Source of the DNA: Syngnathus acus
Taxonomy: Eukaryota; Chordata; Actinopteri; Syngnathiformes; Syngnathidae
Assembly: GCF_901709675.1 (NCBI RefSeq)
Contig: NC_051098.1
Span: 13,607,918 to 13,671,917, forward strand
Reading direction: 5' to 3'
Length of the DNA: 64,000 nt
Part shown: one piece after another, positions 36,505 to 46,900 of the stretch
Position numbering within the stretch: position 1 is the stretch's first letter
Layout of the letters: the number at the start of each line of letters is the position of its first letter
Position numbers and translations under genes: made by a program
The notes under the pieces: generated by a model
What the model was told of the DNA's origin: nothing
Seen by the model: the letters and a program-made list of their open reading frames with translations, nothing else
Databases searched by the model: none

Positions 36505-38787
36505 CTAGGTCAGCCTGTAGAGAGCGCTGAGGGTGCGCGCTGCCAGGTTGAGGAAGCCTCGACCGGCGTCGATCCAGTCCTGCCAGTGGGGGGCGGCGTG
36601 CTGGAGGGCAGACACACACAAACACATTAAGTCACATATTTGTAAGCTAACATGCTAACTATATTAGCCACCCAGTCAAAATGACCATCTAACACACACG
36701 TGCAAATAGGCCAGTCAAGATGTCTACAAATGCACGCGCAGCCTCGAGCATGTAAACAAAGATGATGTCATCGCTCAGACATGCAGGCTGTGTGCGTCTG
36801 TGAGGGAAGGGGGGGGGGGGGGGTCTGTGCGAAGGCAGTCTGTTGACAAGTCCTCACGCGAGCCAGTGTGAGGAGGGACTGGGTGGGAGGGAGGGGGAGG
36901 GAGATAAGAAAGACAGCACATCAACAGTAATTATAAAGTCTTGAGCACATGCGCCGTGTGCGTGCGTGATGTTCCGTTATTGATTACAATAGCCAAGTCC
37001 ACGTGTCGGCCTGTCACATGGATGTCAAAAGAACAAGGGGGGGCCGCACCAGTCAGTCATATGTAACCAACCCATTAACCCGTCACTCTCTCTATCAGCG
37101 GTTCGCACAAGGGCTCAGCTCAGCGAGCAGCGAATCGCAGTGAGATGTCACCCAGACGTCACGCTATGATGGCAGTTAGGACTCCAGTTGTGATATCAGG
37201 CGATGACATCATGCGATGATATCACACTACATTGTGACGCAATGATGTTACGCTATGAGGTCAAGTGGGATATCTTACCGGTCTCAGCACGGAGGCGTTG
37301 AATTGATCGCCGATGGTCCGGAGCTGCAGGCCCACGGCTGTGGTGTCTATGGGCCTCGCTTCCAGCGTGGCCTCGCCTCTGGGATGTGACCCACCCCCAA
37401 CCGGGCGCTGATCCCGGGGTAGCAGGTCTGGCAGGGGACCGCGCCGGTGGGCTGCCTGAGTTTGCCGCTGGTCTAAACAAAAAGAACAGGTTTTGATTTT
37501 GTTGACTTAAGATGTTTTTTTTTTTCGTATTTCCGCCCTGTTGCCATGGAATCGGTAGCCCCCCAGTAACCCGGGCAGCTTTTAGAGATGGGAGGATTAG
37601 CAGATGGAGCTGGACCCTGCACTCTGATTGGCCAACTTCCTGAAAAATCTTAACCTATAAAGTAAATTGAGGCGACACCAGGCAAAAATGTAACTACAAA
37701 CAATTTATCCAGGTCAATTTTATATTTATGATTTTTTAGCTTGACAAGTTTAATCAAAATGTTCATGAGCATTATTTTGAATAATACACAGAATAATAAA
37801 AACAACAAGCATATTTACGACTAAAACGTGTGTCACCAAGTATAATGCAGTGTTGGCGCCAGTTAATTTCCTCAAATTATTGATCTTAATTTGACAGTTA
37901 TGAGACAGTTTGATTTGATAGAAAGGGACATTAATGATAGTATTTTGTGTGTTTCAATTGAGGGTGTGAGGTAGCAGGAAGTGCAGGCTGCTGCTTTGGG
38001 TGCTTGCGGAGGACAAGTCTCAACATGCCCCACAGCTGAGACTAAAGCACAGGGAGGGAGGGAGGAGGGAGGGAGGAAGGGGGGGGGGGTGTCCCACACA
38101 ACCAGCTGAGCCACCAACATGTCGCTTCTTTACAAGATGCAATAACAGACACCCTCCAAGTTTCCATTACTTGTGATGTCAAATACGGTCACGTCAATGA
38201 AATAGAACCAAAATGACTTCAATGATGTTGTAAATGTATTCAACGTGAAATGAGTACTTATAGATTTTCCTCGAAAGCTTTTTTGTCGACTACAAATCCC
38301 AATCATTAGGGTCTGATTGATTAATCGGCCAGTATTGTCTTTTTCAAAATAGACAGAAATCTGCATTTTCTTTTAAATTACATTAACAAGCGAAAGACAA
38401 TCAGCTGATTTTTGTCCATTTCGAAAGACCTAATATTGATCAATTAGTGAGACCCTGAGAAATATATGTATGACCTCTGCACTTGCACGATGAAGTTGAC
38501 TCCAATTGTTACCATTACGATGCTCTATGTTAGCATTTTTGGGTGCTTTAGGAGAATTTCATGTTCCTACCTGATTGTTCTCCCGAGACGGGGTTTGGAT
38601 GGCCGGGCGGGGAAGGCGGCGGTGTGGGCAGGTTGGGTTGTTCCTGGTGGTTCTGCTGCTGGCTCTGGTGGTGATTGTTGGGAAAGTGCAAGAAGGAGTG
38701 ACAAGCGATGGGGTATTGATGGGGCAACGGGCCGCCCGCCCCTCTGGCAGCCTCTCCCACGCTCTCCACGGTCTCAGCACGAGCCAT
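36505..38787 (-). CDS. bbc3: BH3-only apoptosis inducer, PUMA-like
   Basis: Three coding exons, 38571-38787, 37279-37472 and 36505-36600, join in frame to 168 aa. The start MARAETVE resembles the MARA start of PUMA. The middle is Pro/Gln/Asn-rich. Residues about 119-134 are a BH3 helix (VGLQLRTIGDQFNASV) with the required Leu123 and Gly127-Asp128 pair. The last exon encodes an amphipathic, hydrophobic tail (GRGFLNLAARTLSALYRL) suited to mitochondrial membrane association. BH3-only proteins bind the groove of BCL2/BCL-XL/MCL1 and release or activate BAX and BAK. The BH3 core LR-IGD-FNA is also BIM-like, so the name rests on the N-terminus, the three-exon layout and the divergent ccdc9-inafm1 neighbours, which flank BBC3 in human. 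A 19/20 p53 site lies in its first coding intron. Confidence 0.82.
37130..37278. repeat. Cluster of CRE/ATF-like dyad motifs in bbc3 intron 2
   Basis: Imperfect repeats of TGACGTCA-, TGACATCA- and TGATATCA-like dyads recur with intervening GCTATGA/GCGATGA. One, TGACGCAAT at 37235-37243, matches the C/EBP-ATF composite element (ATTGCGTCA on minus). The cluster abuts the exon 2 donor. Confidence 0.45.
38011..38030. promoter_or_regulatory. p53 response element in bbc3 intron
   Basis: Two abutting decamers with no spacer: GGACAAGTCT (10/10 to RRRCWWGYYY) and CAACATGCCC (9/10, first base only). Cores are CAAG and CATG, the latter the high-affinity type. PUMA is a classic p53 target gene, so location and quality agree. 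Confidence 0.7.
38308..38456. mobile_element. hAT-like MITE, 149 bp
   Basis: The element is bounded by inverted termini AGGGTCT (38308-38314) and AGACCCT (38450-38456). The subterminal bases GATTGATTAATCGGCC and AATATTGATCAATTAGT also pair imperfectly. There is no coding capacity and I found no convincing 8-bp target duplication. It lies in bbc3 intron 1. Confidence 0.5.
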
Positions 38788-38867
38788 CTTACTGGTTACC
38801 TGAGTGAACAGCGCAATAACAAATTCAATCATATTTTACATTTTTAGAATCGGCTTGCATCCTCATT

Positions 38868-38940
38868 GCGTCACTTGTGGTGTAGTGGCTAGAAGTTCTG
38901 CTTTTATTTTCAAGACATGGGTTCAAATACTGTTCCACAC
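38868..38940 (+). mobile_element. tRNA-derived SINE fragment
   Basis: An internal pol III promoter is visible: A box TGGTGTAGTGG (38878-38888) and B box GGTTCAAATAC (38920-38930), spaced 31 nt as in tRNAs. The intervening arms do not fold into a full cloverleaf, so it is a decayed SINE head rather than a functional tRNA. Confidence 0.6.
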
Positions 38941-39829
38941 CATGTTATTGTATGTATACTTTTTTTTTTACTGTGGTTACAATTTCTTGCAGGAGAAGTG
39001 AAGAAGCCATTTAGTTTTATGTTGAACATTTTGGCATGATAACTCTGCAAACAGGAAACACACAATAACTGGACTGACATCACCCTAACGGCCTCAGCTG
39101 AAATCGAAAGCAAGTTAGCAAAAGAAGAAAAAAAAAAGCGCTAGCATGAGAGTTGCAAATCACGGTACAGTAATCACTGCCTTTTATTTATTTTTTAGGT
39201 TCAATCCATTTTCATGAAAGCTTTAGTTGAATGTTTATTTTACCATTTTCAACTTCCCTATATTCAAACGTAACAATTAAACTACATAACGTTGTGGCTT
39301 GCAATAATATTAAATACACTTTAGGGGGGGGGGGGCAGTTTTTAATGAACACTATGACCTACTATGCTACTGTATTTTAATGTTAAATAAAATATTGGAG
39401 GGGCGGTGATTCAATTACTTTACTTAAACGTTATAAGAGTTCCAAATGGCATAAAACGTCCAAAAACTGCCGAGTATTTATAATCCAACCAAACTATTTT
39501 CGAACAGCATGATTGACGGAAATTCCTTCATTGGTCGCCAGGGGGCAGCACCTAGCCCTTTTCGGATTCCCATGTTTGTAAACAAAACGCGCACAGTATT
39601 TTAATAAATCCATTTAATGATTATTATTTTAATTAAATCCACTTACTCTAGCCCAAATTGGTACATTCAGATAACGTACTACTCCATTTACACGTGGGGT
39701 TTACTTAAATGGCGATAAGACGCTATTCATAACTGTAAAGTGCTAATAGCCTTGCTAGGATGCTAAAATACGATTAATTTAACATTGTACAGTGGAGGAT
39801 GCAGTTGTTCATCGTCCATTTTGTCTTAC

Positions 39830-40103
39830 CGCTATGTGGTGTTTCTCCGTGTTCTCTTCGGGTCGATAAGTCGAGGTGCAAACCCGGGTACATCAGAGGC
39901 GGGCCGCTGGGAAAAAAAGTGTCATGCGGTCGATTCAAGGAGGTCACTTCATGTCAGACGATCTCGCCCGATGACTTTAGGAGGCTCGTCGAATATTGTT
40001 ACGAGTCCATTAGTGAGACCGCTACCGACGAGTGGTTAACATGTTTGCTGGTCTTCGTCTTTTTCGAGTGTTTGCCGCCGAGCGGGGTTCCCCCACTTAT
40101 ATA
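39830..40103 (-). promoter_or_regulatory. bbc3: Putative bbc3 promoter and leader exon
   Basis: On the minus strand TATATAAG (TATATAA at 40097-40103) precedes a CpG-rich segment that ends in a consensus donor (AGCG|gtaaga) at 39830. The coding exon has an acceptor (ttcactcag) just upstream of its start codon at about 38801. Together they suggest a leader exon from about 40070 to 39830 and an intron of about 1 kb. Confidence 0.45.
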
Positions 40104-40109
40104 CTTGGC

Positions 40110-43100
40110 AGCAACATCCGATCTGAAGTTTCAAAATAAATCTTTTTCCCTGACTGGATATTTTCCTCGTCAACAGTAGTCTGTAAATTGAAGACAAAAT
40201 TGAATTTTCAGTTATTTCATTCATTTTTCTTCCATGTGACGTTAGAAATTTTGAGTAGTGTGTTGATTTGCATTTTAAAGCCATTTCCAGACCCTCCTTT
40301 ACTCCCCCGTGTGAAAAAATACTTACATTGTCTGAATTATTTAAAGACAAAAAAGACATCCTTGGGAATAAATACATTTTACAATTTATACGTGATTTTC
40401 CCCCAGTGTGATCATAATATTCATTTAAATGACATGAAAACTCTATGCAACGAGTGTTAATGCACAAAATGTAAACGCAAGAAACCCTCTGGGTGTGATT
40501 CTTTTATTTTGACGTATCATTTTGACTTCCGTTTTGTAGTCTCTTTCGCTTTTCCTATCCTCAACAAGTGCTGACATGCTCCCTGACGCCAGCTGTTGTT
40601 CCCGCCCCCTCTAACTTGCAATCCTCATTAACAGTTTCTTTTTTTTTTTTTTTTTTTTTTTACACTTTTTCTTAGTATTTACTCACACTTGCATGTCACT
40701 AACTCACCTCCTTGCATGCAAACTGTCATTGTCATCAAACAGAGCCTGTAGTAGTTTGCATTTTAACAGTTGGTTTCTTCTTTGGCATGTAAACAAACCT
40801 GCACCCATGCTGAGCTTTATCCCCCAACCCCCTCAGCAGGCTTTCCCCTGGCCAGCTTTCCCCTCCACTTCCTAACAATGAGTCAGCCTCGGGTGTCAGG
40901 TTTCTCTGTGTTTTGCCTCACATGCTTGCTGGCATTTGTAATCATAATAATGACTCAATTCAGACTCACGCTCAATACAAGGCAGCAATACTTGTTGAAC
41001 AAGCACCGGATGGCAATGCATAAACAAGTGTAATGTGACATCATCTCCTTGACTGAGGAATCCCCCAACGCACACGCCTTACAAACATGTGACTAAACGT
41101 CCGGAGATAGCAGTCAGGCTTTTAGGCCTCATCCTTGAAGCAAATTCTTTCGATCTACAGACTGCTTAGCAGGCAAAGCTCTTGATGTTTGGTCAGATGT
41201 GTAAAGGTCCAAACTCGTCTGTAGAGTCAAATTATGTGTCAGTATTATAAAAAATATGTATGAACTAATCATGTACATTAATGGAGTGCTATGACAAAAG
41301 GCTTTTGGCTTGACCCTCAATGGCCACCATACTCTTGCATCATAAAATAGATCCATACCCTGTAATGTGGTAAGGTGAGTTTGAAATTAAGTTATTTAAC
41401 TGTTTTTGGATATTGGTTTGCTGTATGTTTAGGGCTTCAACTATTAATATAGTCAATTATAAGCATTTTGGATGTACACTATTCATATCAGGACTTAAAC
41501 CCTGTAAATAGTGATTCAGTACGATCACATGATTCTATAGTAAATGCATTTTGTAACAGAACATTTTTTGGGGCTCCCGTATGACCAACCTCAAGGATTA
41601 ATTCCCATCCTTCCGTCATGTGCTTGTGGCCTGCAGCAGTCATGTTAAGATTTCATGTGACAAGATGAGAAACAACACATAGCATGACGTCAATTTAATT
41701 GATGCTGCCGTTGCTAAGCTAATTGAGTTTCAAATGACTTGTTTGAGTAGCTTTCTCCACAGCTTGATTTTTTCCTGTTTTGTTTACATTGTTGTGACAC
41801 ACATGTGGGCCGCATGGTAGGAAAAAAATGATGTCACTCGGAGTAGTGGCAGTAGTAGTAGCAGTGTTTACAGTGACATCATAGAATAGCATTAGCATCA
41901 CAAATGACTTGTGACGCCCCCGTCGAGGTGACCTTTCACCCCGCACACATTGTCTACCCCAGCTGCAGAGTAGAGAGGGAAGAAAGGGGGTGGGTTGTTG
42001 CAGGGTTAAAGGCGGTCTAATCAGCTGGAAATGACCCCACCAACCCCCCCGATCCCCTGCCTCCGCACGCACTGTGTCCTCGGGCTGCTGAATTGGGGGT
42101 TTGAGGGTGGGAGACAAGCTTCATTCAGGTACATGCCCGGACGAGTATCGCCTATCATCATTTCACACAAACAATATCATGTGTAACTGGTGCTGATTGA
42201 CATTGTTGTGTTATACTATTAAATGGACTCGCACTAACAGTTACAAGAAAACGGAAAAGTTCGGGCCCAGTGGTAACGTACATAACCGTTACAGCTCATT
42301 CGTCACATGGGAACTTTTTTTGTTGTTGCCATTTTTGCAGGTGTGTAGAGATGAGAGTCATATTAACAAGCCAGAAAGTTCACACGAGTTGGCTTAAAGC
42401 TGGAGGAAACTTAAGTGCTTTTGGTTATTGCATCTGTAAACTGCCCGGAGACACACACCACTGCCATTTCCATTACCCCCTACCCTAGAGACAGCCTTGT
42501 GTATAAACAAAAGTGGCTAACGTTGGTGTCATCTCTCCGTGATCGCAACCTCAAGGGCTCCGATGTTGTCTCCCGGGAGCTTGTTTGGCTCGTTCAACAA
42601 TGAGATCATCGCCCAGCACCCCACACCTCAAACTCCCTCAACCTTCTTTCACCTCCTCCAACAAGGAAGTGATGAGCATGACTGACACAAATGGACGACC
42701 ACTGACCCTTGCAAACATGTTGTTATTATGTTCAACTTCTACATATTATATAATCAAACTGGCCACCTGATGTCATGCCACTATAATCATGTGTCATCAT
42801 GGTGTAACCTTTATGTGACCCAGTGAAGGCATTCTATATCTTACTCATCAAAAACAATCCAGCATACAACGATATTGCTGTAATAGGCTTACTTATATTG
42901 ACAATGTAATGCACAAATACAGTATAATAAAATGTGTAATATAATAAATTACTAGATATATATATAGTTTGACGGTAAAAACAAAACTAATTTCATACAG
43001 TACATGAACAGATAGACAACAAACGAGTTTGTAGCAATTGAGCGCCATCCATCGGAAAATCTCCGTACTACACTTCCTTTGCGGATTTAAAAAAACTTCT

Positions 43101-43280
43101 AAATTCTAACGTCAACTTTTGATTTTCGGTGTGAGTGGAAACATAACAGTGACGATGTATGTAACCTTATATGACAGCTATTTTGCAAAATGAACAAAAA
43201 TAACATGCTTGGAAAAAACTAGCGCCACTGTCCCTTTAAATCCGCCGAGTTGGGCTCACTTTATGGCAGGAAATGACCCT
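40110..43280. other. Divergent intergenic region between bbc3 and ccdc9
   Basis: Contains a 23-base T run (40639-40661), AT-rich stretches and scattered FOX-like GTAAACAA motifs (for example 40789-40796). No coding exon is recognised. Both neighbours should have control sequences here. Confidence 0.5.
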
Positions 43281-43912
43281 TACCTCACCGGAATCCAACT
43301 AACGTGCGGTGCTGGAAGTGGCAGGGAGCTACTAGTACAAAACTCATCGCCAGCAGTAGACTGGGTAATTATTTTATAAAAATCAAGACTTTACGTTTAT
43401 CAGCGTTGTCGTTCTACTCGCTTGATTTACGGTCCGTCGTCCGCTTCGACTTTACGGCTTGGTTCTTGTGAGTCGCTTTGTGTCATGGCTTGTCGTGCTT
43501 ACATTACGTTAAAATCAGACATTCGTTCCATGAAGGGTCTGGGAAAGCTCTTTATATAGACGACGATGTTTCTCCAATATGTCGTTGTTTAAAAGTATGT
43601 TTCTAATGGTTTAATTTGTGTATTTTGTGACTCGTATTCGCCCGACTTTGATTCGCTGGCAGCGGGTCCTCATGAAGGATTTGTTTCTACGCATGCGCCA
43701 ACCTATGTTTCCCTCACCTGAGCTCGGGATTAGTTCAACTTGAGCTAAAATAGCTTCACGTGGCCTTGCTATTGCCATTAAAATGCAAACAACTATTCGG
43801 CCCGTAAAATTAAATAGTAAAATGTAAAGGTTTGGACTGTTGTTTGTTTTCCAGTGTACTCAAAGCAATTAGCCCATCGCCTGTGTATGACCACAAGACA
43901 GAAGCAGCTATG
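43280..43912 (+). other. ccdc9: ccdc9 leader exons
   Basis: An acceptor (gttttccag) opens an exon at 43855 that ends with the start codon ATG at 43912, followed at once by donor gtaagt. A first leader exon probably ends at a donor (GACTGG|gtaatt) near 43367. Confidence 0.45.
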
Positions 43913-46900
43913 GTAAGTTTTGTTTTTTTATGTCCAGCGCTTTGCGTCCACAAGGTGGTGCTGTTTCACTAGTGACATGTTTCCAATTAATTACTAGCTT
44001 GTGTTTTGGAGGTGTACATGTTTTTGGTTGTCTTTATTACTCTGTTGTTGGTCTTTTGTGTTTTTATGTTTGTCTTTTGTTTTTTCCAGTTACGTGTTTC
44101 TTGCTCTTTTTGTCTTTCTTCTTTGTTTTCATCTTCTGCCCACTTTTTGTCAACTAACTTCTAACCTTCTTTTTGGTTTCCTTGTCGACTGTTTTTCTTA
44201 TCTTTGGTTTTCTCATTCTTTCTTTTTGTGCCTTCTTATAACCACTTCACTTTCTTATTATTTTTATGCATGTCAGTCTTCAGCAGTGGACCTCAAAACC
44301 AAGGAGGAGAAGGATGCAGAGTTGGACCGAAGGATCGAAGCGCTGAGAAAGAAGAACGAAGCTCTGGTCAAGCGCTATCAAGTACGTGGTCAACTCTAAT
44401 ACATGTTCCTAATGGAGGATGCCAAATTTTGATGTTGACTCATTGGCCTGCATTTTTGTTGCCAACAGGAAATAGAAGAAGACAAAAAGAAGGCAGAGCA
44501 GGAGGGCATCGCCATCACCACCCCGCGGAAGCCTCGTGGCCATGAGCCGGCAGAATCGGACCGTAGGAGGATAGAAAAGGAAAACTTCACCGTCACGGTT
44601 GACTTCTCCAAGTCCCCAGCAGGGGGGGTGAGTTGGAATGTAGAACCTGATATTCTTTTCCAGGAAACATCGCTGTTGACATGAAGCAATTCATCTCCTA
44701 ATCATCCTATCTTGTATCATTCATGCAAAGCTGTTCTCATGACAAATCAAACAACTGATAATGGCATCAGACTGCATTTGTCGCTTGCTTCACGGAGAGC
44801 CGAGTCTGTGTTCTCGTCTGTCAGCGTGCCTTGTAAAAAGATCAACATTAGACGGAACGACCTTCCCTGGCAGCGGCTGGAAACCAGAGCAGCGGCATCA
44901 ACATGATGCTATAACGTTCACACAGGCGCTGTAATTTGTTTATGTCTCGCTTTTATGTTCTGTTCCCTTTGCGTCACATGCTCGCCAGAAGGTAGGCCAT
45001 GCTTTGTTTTTCAATTTGCACTTTGAGCCTCCAGAAATTTGGCCCTCATTTGAAAGACTTTATATCATCAAATATATTTTGTTACACATTTACTTGCACA
45101 ACTACAGTATAGCTTAAAAGAAAATCAACCTTGTTCATGAGCCAAAAAGCTCAGAGCAAAAACTATTAAGGCACTTACTGAATGCCAGCCACTTGTTGTT
45201 GGCTGTAGGACAAGCGAGTGGTGGAAGACTGGAAGGCCGCCACGCCCTACAGCCGGCGATCGTCGGAGGAGAATGACGGCCCCCGAGGGCCCAGCGACGG
45301 CCACAGCCCCCACAGACGGATGGGCTCCGGTCGGCTATCAAGAGGGGGGACCCCCAGAGGAGGAGGCGGGGGCCGCCAGGAGAGAAGACCGCGAGAACCA
45401 CGCACGCCCAGAGATGGAGAGCCGGGTGACGCAGGAGGACGTAGAGGAGGAAGGAGGGGAAGAGGAGGTGGAGGAGGAGGAGGAGGCGGAGGAGGAGGCG
45501 GAGGAGGAGGCGGAGGAGGAGGAGGAGACGCAGGCGGGACACCAGGCGGTGGGGACAGAAAGTCCAAGGTGGATTGTCTCTCTTTTTTAAAAAAAAAAAA
45601 AAAAAATCTAATGTTCCATTTTCACAATTTGTGACACATTTCCTTCTTCCCAAGCAGGAATGGGAGGAGAGGAGGCGACAAAACATTGAGAAGATGAACG
45701 AGGAAATGGAGAGAATAGCAGAATATGAGAGAGGCCAGCGGGTAACAAACAAACACATTTGGGTTCCATATGTATTCGTTTCTGCTAGTGTTGGACGATG
45801 AATCCATTATATGGATTAATTTGTGTTTGATTGTCAGGACAATTTTCTAGACACTTCTCTTGTTCAAAGTGCATCACTGCTCTGGCATTATACCACCACG
45901 TTTACTTGTTTGTTGAATCTGTCAAAAAGAAGAACGTATGTTTTTCTCTCCTCAGGCAGATGGTGATAAGCCCCTGCGCCACTTCCTAGACGACCCGCGT
46001 CGCACCGGCCCGGCCCCCGACATTGACCGCAAGGAGGGCAGCAGGAGACACGTACGCAACTGGGGCGGGCTGGACTTTGACAATGTCAAGACCGGCGGCG
46101 ATCTGGAGAAAGAGTGGACCGTGAGTCGAATACTGAGATGGATCATGCGAATCGAAACAAATATCCAATTCAGCCAAAAACTATCTGGCACAAGACGTTT
46201 TATGGCGAGTCATCAAACGTCAGTGCCATGCGCCATCAAACCCTAATCTGCGTTCTTGGAATCAAAATGGCAGTCAGCCTTCCCACATTATTTTGTGTGA
46301 GTCAAACCGCAATGTTGTGCTTTTCTCGACAGAGTCGGCGTCCCGGCCCCAAGGGTTCCATGGACATGACCATGTCCATGACGGGCCGCGAGCGAGCCGA
46401 GTACCTGCGCTGGAAGAAGGAGCGCGAGCAGATCGACGAGGAGCGACTGGCGCGCCATCGCAACGCCACCGGGCAGTGGAAACGCGAGTGGGACGCGCAG
46501 AAGACGGAGAACATGTAGGACAAGAAGCAGCGTTGGCTCGTCATTACAGCCGTGTGCGGACCTGTATTTCGTCCACAGGTTCAAGGAGGAAGCGAATGCG
46601 GCAGCAGAGGGCGGCGGCACGCCAGAGCAGGGAGGCAGGAGAGGTATGTTACTGTTGCCATGGTAACACAACACGCCCTTTACTTTAGGGACCGAAATAT
46701 TGGACATTCCCAAAAATGATTTACTACAAGGAGCCATTTTCGTTTCCTTACGTGACTTGGATCTTTTTATAGCATTTTGTGTTCCCGGTCACGCACTCAA
46801 TCACTCTTTCCCTTTACTCGCTTGCTCTCACTTGCAACGTCACGTGCACATACGCTCTGGCTCGCTGGCTGGTTTCCTTTTCTATTTGCCGTGAAAACAA

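Noticed and set aside
39571-39585. FOXO-like GTAAACAA sites near bbc3
   Set aside because: The 8-mer recurs several times in this AT-rich window (also near 3280 and 40789), so no enrichment is evident.
39799-40179. 126-codon plus-strand frame with a signal-peptide-like start and several cysteines
   Set aside because: No family recognised and no splice context; it overlaps the predicted bbc3 leader exon and TATA box on the other strand.
45247-45567. Poly-proline frame on the minus strand
   Set aside because: Antisense shadow of the ccdc9 GGA/GGC repeat exon.
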